A stretch of 64,000 nt of DNA, taken from Cavia porcellus (lineage: Eukaryota; Chordata; Mammalia; Rodentia; Caviidae). The notes beneath the pieces are model-generated. The model was not told the DNA's origin, made no database searches, and saw only the letters and a list, made by a program, of their open reading frames with translations. The DNA lies in the NCBI RefSeq assembly GCF_034190915.1, contig NW_026947486.1, forward strand, positions 100,359,123-100,423,122. Direction: 5' to 3'. A program made the position numbers and the translations under genes. Below are positions 10,384 to 21,439 of the stretch, piece by piece; the first letter of the stretch is position 1; every line of letters begins with the position of its first letter.

Positions 10384-13200
10384 GAGCTCCAGCTGTCATT
10401 TGTAAGTGTGCACACGACAGGGGTCAAAGGATTTTTTTCTGCCTATGCAAAAGGGTTTCTGGCTCTGTCTTTGTCTTCTGGGTAGTGAATAATTCAGTGA
10501 AATTCAGTAGGAAGCATCCGATAGCGTGAAAGGGAAAGGAACAGTGCTAAATAGAGATGCGCACTGCTTTCTAAAGTATTTTCAAAAACATTTCTGGGTT
10601 GATCTAAATAGATACAAGTTCTTCCTCAGCTTTTCTTCTGGCACAGGTTTCAGTCACAAGGTGGCATCACAGACCATGAAATTCTCACATCCATGGCCAA
10701 TTCCACTGTTCCTTTTTCATAGGAACTGAAATGTCTAGCCTTCACCCAACTGACTGTCTTTTGACATGTCTGTGTGATGCCTTCTGGCCAAGTATCTTGA
10801 AATCCTCAGAATATGTGGGTGACTGTTCCAGCCAACCTTGCGAAAACTGATGCTTGAGATACCGAGAGCAAACTTGCACAAACCCATGTTTCTGATCCAG
10901 GCAATGTGGTGGTGACCAAGGCCTCTGTGCCACTAATGTGACTGTGATGTCTCCCCCTGGGGCATATTCCCTCTTCTTCTTTTCCTGAATTGAGATTTAA
11001 GGTTTTGCTCATATACCTTTCTAAGCTTTGGGGAGATTACCCTCAAAGGGAAACTCTGAAAATCAGCTGCATAGAATTACTTACACCCACTGGACCACAT
11101 CAGAGTGCTTTCAGGTCAGAGTCTCTGTGATGCCACCACTGCTGGTGAAGGGCTCCTGCACCAGCAGGATGACCCATTTGAATTAAAAGTGTTCTCTGCA
11201 TGGATTCTAGGTTACTCTGTCAGTCTTTCTAGAGAAGAATTGTAGGAGATAGAAACTCGGAAGAGGAGAGAACAAATCTGATCAGGAATGATGGGATGGC
11301 AGGTTGCATCTAGGCCCTTCCTCAGGGATGGGTCTGGCAGTGACAACCTCACTGGGTGAGTGACTACTCCTGAGGCTAAAGCCAGGGGACCTCGGTGAGA
11401 ACCCTAAGAGAGACAATGTATGTTCAAGGCAGTGTATCTTACCTCTGCCCAAAGGCCTCATCTCCGTCAATGTATATGGTCAGTGTGAAATGGAAAGGAA
11501 GTCATGTGAGAACCCCAGCAGGTTCATGTGGAAGCAGGTTCCAGTGTTCCATTTCCCACAAGAATGCGAGACAAGGATGTTGGCGGGGACTGCCCTCACT
11601 TTGTATACTGTGTTGCCCCCTCAAGACAGCTCAGAGAATGATAGTTCTTGTCTCTATATATTTTTATTTAATTTTTTTCTTTTTGAGATTGAGTTTCACT
11701 ATGCAGTTGAGGCTGGCCTTGAACTCACCGTGCAGCCCAGTCTGGCCTCAAACTTGCAACAGTCCTCTTGCCTCAGCTTCCTGAGTGCCAGAACTACAAG
11801 TGTGAGCCATCACACATGGCATTTTTGTCTCTGTACTGTGGTACAGAAATCAGAGGAAGTCTTTTGAGAAAAAGATACTCTTCTTGGGAAGAACTGCCCT
11901 TGGTTGAGTTGGCCACCTAGGCTCCAATTTTGTGGAGAACCATGTTCATTTACAGAAACGTGCAAAGATGTGTAGCTATTGCTAGAATGTTCTTTCAGTA
12001 AGTCTTCACACATCTCTTTTCTCCTTATGTAATGCCTCAAATGTCTTGTGTAAATTCACACAGGAAGTGGAAACTGGCATCAGCTCATTCCTGGGTTGTG
12101 TGGTCATGCAAAGAAATTCAGGAATCCCTGTTGTGAGGCTTGTATGTTAGGACACTGATGTGCTGAACACAGTGGTTCCCAGTCCTCAGAAGCCTACTTA
12201 AAAATAATTCCAAAGGTGAATTCAGTGAAAAATAATACAATAGGCGTTTACTTGAAGGATTTTTCCAATTTCCTACTTGGTAGCTTCTGCTGACCACTCT
12301 GCCCTGTGGCACAGAGAAATTCATCCGATGCGATACACTAATGACAAATAGTTGAAGCACACAATGCTCTGACCCTCATGGTCCTCTGCATACGAGAGTG
12401 AATGTCCAGGAAGCTCTTTTGTCTGGTGTCCAGACTGATGCTCTCTGCCTTTGAGTCCTGCTAAAAAAAGATTACATCTGCAGGGCCTATGTGTCACTTT
12501 TCCTACATATTCACTGAAAGCCTTTCTGGTTTTGCGGGTTGATTTGTGTGTTGCTGGTCCTTCCAGGAAGTCGCTGCCTTGCCTTGGAGACAACTTGCTG
12601 TCCTGTCAAGGACATGGTGTACTGAACACACCAGTAAGGAACTATTGCCTCGTGTGCCAAGCTGCAGCTACAGAGGCTCTGACACTTGGGGTTATACCTG
12701 AAGCCTGAAGAGAAGGGGTCCTATAGCTTCCTTTTGAATATAAGTTGCGAAAACATATTAGCTAGGTTTCTTCTTCCTCAAGTTTCCATATCCCACTGCT
12801 GATGCAGAGTTGTGAACTGCTGAGAATTTTTCATGGCCTTTGATCTTATGTTTTCTGTAGACAGTCAATTTTCTGTTCCCAGGTTTTGAAGGAAGCATTG
12901 GTATACATTCCTAGTCACTTTCTCTCAGCAAGGTGATCTCTAGTGTGTCTCTCTAAATCTTTTGAAATATATTTTCTATTTCCTCCCCTACATCATCAAG
13001 TGTTTCTTCTGAAGTTTTTTTTTCCCACACTCAGCAATAACAGAAGTCTTTCCGTGAAAAGTAATATGTCCTAAACCATTCAAATTTTCATTGTCTTTCT
13101 CAGAGCCTTGAACTTTTATAAGCATTTTTTCCATTCATGGTTTCCCTTATTTCCCAAAGCTCTTTCCTGCAGAGGGCACAAGATTTTGACATTTTCTAAC
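10384..13200 (-). other. Unrecognised block with scattered minus-strand ORFs
   Basis: Minus-strand ORFs of 60-90 codons occur at 10742-10933, 11282-11470, 11810-12040, 12118-12360 and 12321-12593, in different frames. This fits a frameshifted old coding copy better than clean exons, but no family is recognised. A B1 SINE interrupts the block at 11680-11821. Sequence comparison is needed to say more than this. Confidence 0.25.
11680..11821 (-). mobile_element. B1 SINE, antisense
   Basis: Antisense 7SL-type body: TTTTTGAGATTGAGTTTCAC, GAGGCTGGCCTTGAACTCAC, CTCTTGCCTCAGCTTCCTGA, GTGAGCCATCACACATGGC. The central duplication typical of B1 is visible as two GGCCT(T/C)(G/A)AACT blocks. Confidence 0.9.
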
Positions 13201-13208
13201 TGGTGTGT

Positions 13209-13552
13209 TGTCATGGTTTATGTCTGTGGCCCCCAGGCCTGATGAGTTTGCATTGTGCATTTGTGATTGGTTCATTGTCTAGTGCTTGGAGTGATGGTGT
13301 CAGTGGTACACCCACATGGAGGTGGAGCCAAGATGTGATGTAATGGCAGGAAGAAGGTTTGTCTTGCTCTTTGCCACTTTCGGCCTTGCTGTTAGCAGCT
13401 GCCATGAACTGTGGCCCCACCATGCCAGCCTGCCTTGGAGCCAACTGAGTGTGGACTGAAACCTCCAAAATCTGTAAGAAATAAACCCTTCCATTCCCAA
13501 CTTTTACCATTGGGTATTTTGTCTCAATGATCAGTAAAAAGTAACTAAGACA
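13209..13552 (+). mobile_element. Solo LTR, MaLR/ERVL type (family A, copy 1)
   Basis: A 344-bp element begins TGTCATGGTTTATG and ends TAACTAAGACA, with a GAAATAAAC poly(A) signal region near 13478. It is flanked by a perfect 5-bp TSD, TGTGT (13204-13208 and 13553-13557). Two near-identical relatives lie at 22886-23228 and 49714-50059. The 5-bp TSD and TG...CA ends fit ERVL/MaLR LTRs. Minus-strand ORFs across it are spurious. Confidence 0.85.
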
Positions 13553-13557
13553 TGTGT

Positions 13558-14040
13558 CTAGTTGGCAGCCACAGAAAAGCTTGAGTCATTTCTGTCTTAC
13601 CATATCAGATTATGTGCTTATATCAAGACAATGTAATTTTACATGGTAGGTCATGTCTAATGGATTTGCTCTATATTTTTGTTCTGTGGGACACATCCAC
13701 ACAGAACACAAATACATTCTAAATTTGGCAGGGATCTCTTCAATGCGACCCTTAGCAATCCTCTTCTTCTATGACCCAGTGCCCTACAAAACTTAACTGC
13801 ATTTGTCTTTTCATTTCACTCTAGTTGAGCCAGTCTTGGTACTAATAAGTTTTTATTTTGAAAATAAATAACATTATTGAATTATTGTGTTTTGAAATAT
13901 CTTTACTAGCATTTTTTTTTAGTTTTATTTTTTCAATGAAACTCTAGCTAATTGCTTTTTGGCTTTCCTTAAGCAACTTTCATTTCATTACTCAAAAAGT
14001 GAACTTGGTGATTGGCTCTTTGATTTTGTACAATACTTGT
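13558..14040. other. Unclassified
   Basis: No gene is seen. A short 9-bp-arm hairpin around 13681-13709 (TGTTCTGTG/CACAGAACA) is of doubtful meaning. Confidence 0.4.
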
Positions 14041-14124
14041 GGGGTTTTTTTGTATCAGGGATCAAACTCATGACCTTGTGCTTGCCAGTCAGACTCTTAT
14101 GCTATTGGGCTAAATGTCCAGCAA
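14041..14124 (-). mobile_element. ID-type SINE, antisense
   Basis: Antisense tRNA-like body: TGTATCAGGGATCAAACTCA, then GACCTTGTGCTTGCC, ending GGGCTAAATGTCCAGC. The short T-tract on its left is the antisense tail. It is older than the 35463 copy. Confidence 0.8.
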
Positions 14125-14127
14125 AAT

Positions 14128-14599
14128 AATTAAGTTTTATTACTCTGAAAAAATATATAATCAATGAAGATGTGATTCATTTTTGAGCATCAATCATAAG
14201 TTAGGGGGTAATCTTATGACACCTAGGGCATTGGTATCAGAAGGTTGTGGATGGGATTTGAGAGTGCTACATCCAGATCAAAATTGCTCTTTCCAAAGGA
14301 AGAAAGATAGTAATAGAAGTGTTATCTTAACAAAATGATTATTTCTTTAGCTACTTTATGAAATTTACAATATATATTTGCCTTTGGTATGTGAATGCCA
14401 GTGTCTTCTGATTCATCTAAGGACGAAGTCTTAGTGAAATGACCAGCAAGTCTCGTCAGGACACCAGATCAGGAGACAGATTGGAAGTGGAGGGAAGAGC
14501 ATGCAGTTGTTTTCGGGTCCAGCCAAAACAGAGTATTACTGATTTTCTATTTTCCTTTTGTCTTCAAATGTTTATGATACATGTTAATTTCCCACGTTT
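14128..14599. other. Unclassified
   Basis: No gene or named repeat was recognised. Confidence 0.4.
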
Positions 14600-14967
14600 T
14601 GGTTACTTTTCTGTCCTTACTGTAACAAAATACCTGATACTCAGAGTTAAAGAGGGGAAAGCTTTATTTAGCCCACAGTTTGTAGAGGTTTCAATCTGTA
14701 ATCTGCTGGGCCTAAGATAGGGTGGTTCATGGCAGAGGGCAACAGGTCATGGCAGTGGAAGACAGCAAAATCAACAAGAGGAAAAAGGGAAGAACACTAA
14801 AAAGTCTTTTTTTTCCCTTATATTGTATGCAGGCCACCCACCCTAGGGTGAGTGTAGCGCTCACACCCCTAGTCCCAGCTTGAACAATGAATCTGTCACA
14901 AAATCTAGAAGCCTCCTCCCATGACTGCATGAGGCTTCGGGGAGACATCTCAATACAAACCATAACA
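14600..14967 (-). mobile_element. MaLR LTR, antisense
   Basis: On the minus strand it starts TGTTATGGTTTGTATTGAGA and TGTCTCC, the usual MaLR LTR opening. It runs to the characteristic antisense TACTGTAACAAAATACCTGA near the left end. The middle carries typical degenerate text such as AGCTTTATTTAGCCCACAGT on the plus strand. No clean TSD was found. Confidence 0.8.
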
Positions 14968-16051
14968 CTACACAAGAATATATACATTTTAGGGAAATGG
15001 TACTTACATGTCATTTTAATAATTTTTACTTCCTTTCTCTCTTCTTTCCTTTCTGTCTCCCCCCATCTTCAGAATAGCCAACATTAAATACTTCTTTGAA
15101 TTTTTTTTACAACCCAATATGTGTACTTTCATGGGCAAAAATTAAGGAAACAATTTGGTGGCAAATTTTTCTGGGCATCATCTATTCACTGAACACATGA
15201 ATATTCTGACGTACAAAATGTCTAATTCACTCCCAGTACATATAGTTTGTACAGAAGAGCAAAATTTAAACATTTAATCAATTAAATATTTTCTTTAATT
15301 GCTACTTGTTAGAGTCTCAGTTTAAAATTAATATAAGTTTAGTCACTGAAGGAAACTTTGGTCTTGTAGTCTTTAAAATTTTATTTTATGCCAAGGATTG
15401 AGATCCCAATAGGCTAAGAGCTCCTGCTACCCACTATGTGTGTTCATCCAAGCACTTAAGAAGAATATAGAGACAATCGGTGAGATGGGAGGGGGCTGCC
15501 TATCTCCCATCTATTTCCAACTCAGGATCAGGAGGCCTAAGTGAGCAAATGAGAGATTGGACGTTTATTTTGTTTGTTTCCCACCAGAATAAATAATTTG
15601 GAGCCAGGAATCATTGAGGCGTATGGTGAGTAGCTTCCACTATTAGAAGATATTTGATAGACCCAAATGTATGTTCCTTACTCATAGTCATTGCCCTTAG
15701 GGTAAATGTAAAGAAAGAGAGAACTTATGTAGGTTTGAGTGAAGGTGATAGCTGTTGACAGCCAGGGCATCATATGAACCCATCTAAAACATGGCTTTTC
15801 CACTCCTCCAACCCAGTCTCCCCTATCAAAAGAGAAGCTGTAGAAGCACTCGGTCATTCTGGTCTCTTTCTGGAAGAAGAAAATATAATGAAGTGACATG
15901 TGAACCCACTTTTTCAGCCCCTTGTCAGCTGTGTGACCGCACTAATCAGTGCCTCTGTCAACAACATGCTATTCATGTAGCTGAGCAATAGCATGTGGGC
16001 CTGGACTTTATCTCCAGAAGAGGGAACAATGAGTTTTATTAAAAATAAAGG
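14968..16051. other. Unclassified
   Basis: No gene is seen. Small ORFs near 15678-15991 have no recognised content. Confidence 0.4.
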
Positions 16052-16149
16052 GAGAGGGGCTGGGGATTTAGCTCAGCGGCATAAGCACCTGCCTTGCAAG
16101 TGTGTGGTCATGAGTTTGATCCCTGGTACTGGTAAAAAAATAAATAAAT
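16052..16149 (+). mobile_element. ID-type SINE, sense, with TSD
   Basis: GGGGCTGGGGATTTAGCTCA opens the tRNA-derived body. The A-box TAGCTCAGCGG and B-box-like GAGTTTGATCCC are intact, followed by an (AAAT)n tail. TSD AAAATAAAGG at 16042-16051 and 16150-16159. Confidence 0.92.
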
Positions 16150-16159
16150 AAAATAAAGG

Positions 16160-18469
16160 CCCCAGCATTTATTCTCTTGTGAAGAAAGCGGGGTGGTTCA
16201 AGGATGAATGATAGTGAGGATGTGGGGGATTACTGAATAACTTGAGCTGGCTGGCCAGGTACGAGAATGGTGTCTCTATAATTTGAAGAGATAAAGATAT
16301 GCAGAAGGATCAATTTAAATAACCCCATTACGGTAGCAGTGGAATTGTTTTGGGAGCTATCCCTTAGGTTTCTGATACGCAAACTCTTGTGCCCTGGGTA
16401 GTGATAGCCTCTTATCTTGAGGCTGTACCCAGTTGACATTCCCTGAGCTATTTGCTCTAACAACTTGCCAGCTCAATCCTGTACTGTGGAGAGCACCAGG
16501 CAGAGGAAACAGAACTATCTAATGGCTAGATTTTGCACATTAGCACCTCGGCTAGCCTTATTTGCAATGCTTAGAGCCAATTGAAGATAGAAGGAAATAC
16601 TCTAGCCAGCCTTTTACACATCAGCATAAGGAAATGAGCCTCCAAGTAATCAAAGTCACAGCACTTGTTTTGGATTTAAAGGGAGTCACTGGAGATGTCT
16701 CCCACAGTAGTCACATTATGGATTTTGCTGTCAGAAAGGATGTTGGGCTCAGAGTCAAACGTTGTTACAGTAAATGTTAAATTCTGAATTGAACATTCCC
16801 ATACAGGGACTTGAGGGAGAGTTAGAATCATTTTGGCTTGAATCCTTCATGTTGAAGATTTAAATGTCTACAGATGTTTGTAGAAAAAATATTTGTGTTG
16901 TAGGTTAATTTTAGAACCAATTAAAGAATGTTCAAAGGTATCTAGCTACAATTTGTTCAAAGAGAGAATCTTGTACCTGTGGTTTGCTTAATCCTGGAGC
17001 CAGATTTCACTGCATGTGCAGTGAGTGCTGCTGATTTTGCTTAAGCTGGTTATCAGTGGCACAGTCATAATAGCATCATATCTGAAGTTAGAAAGATGGT
17101 TTCAACTCTAATGTTCTTCTCTCTTAAGGGTCTGCGCTTTGTTTTCTTTTAGTGTGAACTCCCAAATCTACTCAATACCTCCTTTATATCTCCTAAAAAA
17201 ATGTATTGAGAGTTTAAAATCCTTCCTGATCCTTACTTCTATGCTATTGGACAAATTATTACTTCTTCCTGGATCGCACCATAATCTAACAGATACCATC
17301 TAAATGTTGTCTAAGGAATTTAAGAAACACCAGAAATGTTGTCAAAATGCTGACACACAGTGGTTATGGATCGTCTACTGTGCCAAAATCAGTAGTTGCC
17401 CCAACTAGACAGTGCTGTGTCTCACTTATAGACAGTGGAAACCCATCATGCATTGAAGCTTTGAAGCTTCTTTTTCTAGTGCACTCGGTTTAGCTTATCT
17501 GGTAGTGAGAAACAGTGACATCTGGAGAATATGGAGAGAAGAAGTGAAGAGGAGCTTATCAGAAAGCCTGGGGCAATGTGTGTGATGCCATGGGCCCTGT
17601 CCTCACCGCATCCACACACAATCTCATATGCACATTTTCACCCATGGATATGCCATGAAAACTGAATTTGATCCTTGTCTTTCTCTTGTGGCATCCAACA
17701 GAAAAAGCTGTGGATTTTGCTGAAATCTTACCCTCACATTGAGGTTATTGAGTCTCTTTCTGATGGGCCCTGTGGTGACAAAGGAGTGATGGAAAGTTGC
17801 TACTGGGATCACAAATTGTGAGCTGGGAACAGATCTGCTCTTGGAAGAATTTTGCTGCAGAAACAGTATGAAATCCATTGAATTTCCATTGAAAGCCCTG
17901 GAGACTGAGAGAAAACTTGTCCCCGACTATTCTATATTTGAGGCCTCAGCTTGCTAAGTAGTCCTCTGGCCCTAAAAATGAGGGAGAAGAATAGTGTAGA
18001 AATTGCTTTCCTGATACCAGCAGGATGGAACGCAGTAGATGAGGGACAATCCCCAAGTCAGGGGAGAAAGAAGTCAGAAATATCCGTTTCACTTCCTGGC
18101 TAAATGGGAGATCTTTCAGTAGAATCCTTTATAATATTAGTCTTTCAGATTTAAAATCCTTTTACATTGGCATGTATTCGAAATAAAGACATACCTTCTT
18201 TATGCCTTAACTTGTTTCCCCAGTTTGCAACATCTAGCAACATTACAGTACAACATTTCAGCCAAAATATTTATATTGACACAGTCTGGACACAGAACCA
18301 TTCTCAGTCACACAGAACCTTAGCTGTGTTTTCACAGTGCTACACACAGCCCTTCTGCTTACATTCCTCCTGTAGCTTCCCACATAGTACAAGCCTGGTG
18401 ATCATCAAGCCTGTCTCCATTTCTATAATTGATTAATCAGAAGAATGTTGTAAGGGTGGAATAATATGT
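16160..18469. other. Unclassified, no gene seen
   Basis: 2.3 kb without a recognised coding region, SINE or LTR. Short ORFs occur on both strands (for example 16230-16463 minus, 17624-17878 minus, 18167-18436 plus) with no domain content. Confidence 0.4.
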
Positions 18470-18830
18470 GCTTACTTTTGCATTTGGCACTGCTCTTTAC
18501 TGAGAGACATTGTGTGGAGAATCATTCCAGTTCTTCTGTGTAAAAATATTGGCCATCTTGACTGATAAACAATATTTCATGGTACAGATCAGTATAGCTT
18601 ATGTTCCTATTTTCCTATTGAACAATGTCTAAGTGGTTCTTTAAATTATGCTTATTGTAAGTAAGCTGTCACAGACATAATTGCTTATGGAATCAATGTT
18701 ATGACATACATTTCAGAGTTCTTGTCACAATATTTATATCTACTTCATTCCAGAGTTTGTATCACTTGATGATTTTTCTCAATCACATTCAACATTCTAG
18801 CCCTTTGTTTGAGGTATGATTTTTTTCCCA
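18470..18830 (-). mobile_element. Old L1M 3'-end fragment, antisense (weak)
   Basis: The degenerate plus-strand text AATATTTCATGGTACAGATC, GTTCCTATTTTCCTATTGAA and CTAAGTGGTTCTT follows the order of the antisense L1M ORF2/3' UTR junction. Divergence is high, so the assignment is tentative. Confidence 0.45.
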
Positions 18831-19813
18831 CAGGTTCTGGACATTTTGGGTAGTATTTTAGGAGACATGGGTCTTTATTCAAAGTTAGTATACTGAGAGA
18901 CATTCCCATGTTCAGTTTTGGCCTAAAGACCCTAACCTGAAGTCTTGGGCTCTGCTAGTACAGCCTGCTAGCTGGATGTGCTTGATTTGTTTGATGTTTC
19001 TGGAAATTCCAACTTTTCCTGCATTTGTAAAGCCTCTTGTGACTGAAAGTGGGGAATGAAACATGATGGCTTCAGAAAGAAGAAAACTTCCAGGCCATAA
19101 AAATCCTGGAGGCAGGATCCACTGGACCCTCAAAGAGGTACACGTTTCTCAGAATTAACTCTTGAGGTTGTCCTTTTTCCCTGCATTGTTTTCTCCCTAG
19201 AACAAGCACCTGTGGTTCAATCATCACTTGCAGGATGGCAGAGAAGCTGAGTGCTTCCTGTTCCTGATATTTTGTTGTCCTATAAGTGGTCATGGCGTAT
19301 TGTGCTACCTCTGATCCTCTCAGCCTTTCACAATATGCCATGACCACTTATAGCCTCAGAGGCAGCAGACTCCACAGGCCAGTCTGCATAATGAAGAGCT
19401 ACAGGATGCAATAGGTTTTTAGTCCAGGAAGTTGAAAGCTGCAGAACAAGAGGAATCAGGATGCAGCACCAGTCCAAGTCAAGCGCGTAGAGCCTCACTA
19501 TGGAGTTCCTTGTGCTGGTCTGCATTGGAAGACTGATGAAACCTAAGACTAATACCCAAATGTGATGACAAAAGAGGAGCTCTTCCAAAGGGGCAGTTTC
19601 TCCTTCTTTCCTCTTTTAACCTATCTAGGTTCCAAAATTATTTCTTGTTGCCACCTGACAGAGTGGTGGCTGTTTTCTCCTCATTTTACTGGCCTAAATG
19701 TTAATCATCTACAAACATACCAGAACTGTGCTTTAGTAATCTTCTCTACTACTCTTGACCCATCCATTTAATCTACCATGATTAACAAAAACCCACTTAT
19801 GTGCTTATCATAC
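18831..19813. other. Unclassified, apart from the hairpin
   Basis: Minus-strand ORFs at 18912-19133, 19072-19347 and 19328-19588 have no recognised domain. The inverted repeat at 19280-19353 is the only strong structure. Confidence 0.4.
19280..19353. repeat. Long hairpin: 25-bp stem (24 matches plus one G-T), 24-nt loop
   Basis: Arms 19280-19304 and 19329-19353 are reverse complements at 24 of 25 positions. The exception pairs as G-U in a plus-strand RNA. The arm begins CTATAAGTGGTCATGGC. The loop is 19305-19328. A nested alternative pairing exists between CCTCTGA (19309-19315) and TCAGAGG (19356-19362). Size and shape resemble a miRNA precursor or a recent fold-back inversion. No function is known. 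Confidence 0.92.
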
Positions 19814-20356
19814 TGCTGTACACTAGCAAAAAGAGCTTCGTTATGTTTGTGTTATGCCTAAGTTATATGAACAAAGTACCTGTAAAGCCACCATACTGTT
19901 CTGTATGCTTTTTTTTTGGGGGGGGGACCTAATTGACATGTTAATCAATGCTCCCCTCTGTAAATAATTGTAAATCTCTGGGAACCTAACCTAATTGATA
20001 TGTTAACCATTGTTGCCCCCTACAAATAACAGATGTTGTGCTAAAATAAGCTAACAAAGGATTGTTAATTACTGCTGGAATTCTCTGTCCTCTGCTAAGG
20101 GAAACAAAGATCTTCCTCATTTCCTTAGCAGATTTCCTGATCCATGGACATAACCCCTTACTTTGTAAACTGTGCTTTCTACAAAAAGTAGGGAAAGTTT
20201 TGAAGGAGACACACAGCTTTTGCAAACTCCAACTGTTCTGTGTCACTGGGCCCAGGATAAAATAAATCAGTGCTGCTTTTTAAAAAAAAACATGTCTTGC
20301 CCCATTATTTTTGGACTTAAGGTTGGGGGTTCTGGGGGGCTCGTTTGTGGATTATA
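19814..20356 (+). mobile_element. 5' LTR of the class I provirus
   Basis: 543 bp, starting TGCTGTACACTAGC and ending GTGGATTATA. It contains a U3 direct repeat of period about 62 bp (units from 19927 and 19989, ACCTAATTGA(C/T)ATGTTAA). An AATAAA at about 20261-20266 serves as a poly(A) signal. The 3' LTR at 25329-25864 aligns throughout, with several dozen differences by eye. Confidence 0.9.
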
Positions 20357-20361
20357 AGATT

Positions 20362-20379
20362 TGGGTGCTCCTCTGGGGC
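20362..20379 (+). promoter_or_regulatory. Primer-binding site, tRNA-Pro-like
   Basis: TGGGTGCTCCTCTGGGGC lies 5 nt after the LTR end and matches the tRNA-Pro primer-binding consensus at about 13 of 18 positions. This fits a gammaretrovirus-like lineage. Damage is by substitution only. Confidence 0.65.
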
Positions 20380-20690
20380 TACTGGAGGACCCCTCCCAAA
20401 TTATTTTTTCACCAATCAATTGGCTAAACATCTGTAAGTATTTGTTGTTTTTTTTTTGTTTGTTTGTTTGTTTTTTTGCCTGTTTATAATTCGAGTGCAC
20501 ATTTGGAATTGCAGATAAAATGGGGCCTTTTTTGCCCATTTGTAATTTAGGACTTTGGGGCCCATTCATAACTTGGGGCTTTGGCTCTTTTGCCCGTTTG
20601 TAATTTGGATGCGCTCAGTGACTGCAGACAAGCTAGCTCTCCTTCTGCACCGGATTCCGGGGGCTCTCGCCCATTTGTAAGGTGTGTGCT

Positions 20691-20862
20691 CTAGGCCTGT
20701 GTGTGTGGCCTAGGCCAGTGTGTGTGCCGTAGGCCCATGTGTATGGCTTAGGCCCGAGTAGGAGCCTAGACCCGTGTGTATGGCTTAGGCCCAAGTAGGG
20801 GCCTAGACCCATGCGTATAGCTTAGGCCTGTGTAAGAGACCTAGGCCCATGTGAAGAACTGG
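20691..20862 (+). repeat. Degenerate 19-bp tandem repeat, nine units
   Basis: Unit near TAGGCCCGTGTGTATGGCT. Starts fall at about 20692, 20711, 20730, 20749, 20767, 20785, 20803, 20823 and 20842, spaced 18-20 bp. Alternate units share the variants TAGACCC and GAGTAGGGGCC, suggesting a higher-order unit of about 36 bp. Confidence 0.9.
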
Positions 20863-21024
20863 GGCCCCTTTGTGTTTCAGGGCCCATTTTCACCCATTTG
20901 TTTCTATGTTCAGTGTTTTTTGTACTTTGGGGTTCCGCCGGTTTGAATTGTTACTAACTTTAGTTTTTGTTTTTATTGTTTGTTTGTTTGTTTTGTATTT
21001 TGAATTTGTTAAATTTGTTACTAA

Positions 21025-21114
21025 GGGCTGGGGTTTGGCTCAGTGGCATGGGCACCTGCCTTGCAGGTGTGACGTCGTGAGTTCAATCCCTGGTACCAAT
21101 AAAAAAAAATTTTT
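21025..21114 (+). mobile_element. ID-type SINE inside the provirus leader, with TSD
   Basis: GGCTGGGGTTTGGCTCAGTG opens the element and GAGTTCAATCCCTGGTACC is the B-box end, with an A-rich tail. TSD TTTGTTACTAA at 21014-21024 and 21115-21125. The insertion is younger than the provirus. Confidence 0.92.
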
Positions 21115-21439
21115 TTTGTTACTAATTTAGGGACTCGTTGACCATTTCTGTTGCAGGATCCATGTGGCTTATTAGACTCAAGGTTCATAATGAAAATTAT
21201 TTCCTTTTAGCTCGCCAAACTATGAACAGAAAAACTTCCATTTGTGTCTGTAATGTTGGTCTTGTCTTTTGTGGCACCTTGTTTAATGTTTTAGTCCTCA
21301 ACTGATTACTTGCAACCTCAACCAGCCTTTAAAAAGTATTTTTCTTTCTGGTTAAAATGTAAATATATGTGCACATATATATGTATATTTATGGGTTTTA
21401 AAAATCATATTAACTTTACCAAGTAAAACCAGATCATAT

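Larger units (their letters stand above)
20380..21439 (+). other. Provirus leader region with tandem repeats and an ID insertion
   Basis: Non-coding stretch where a packaging leader and gag start would be expected. It opens with recurring phrases of the type GCCCATTTGTAATTTGG (about 20535-20680), then the 19-bp array (20691-20862), then AT-rich sequence. No gag homology was recognised. An ID SINE sits at 21025-21114. Confidence 0.6.

Noticed and set aside
13211..13510. Minus-strand ORF repeated at 22949-23176 and 49745-50007
   Set aside because: The shared frames come from the three copies of the same LTR, read antisense. Not a gene family.
20691..20862. CRISPR-like array
   Set aside because: Units are contiguous 18-20 bp repeats without spacers, in a mammalian ERV leader.
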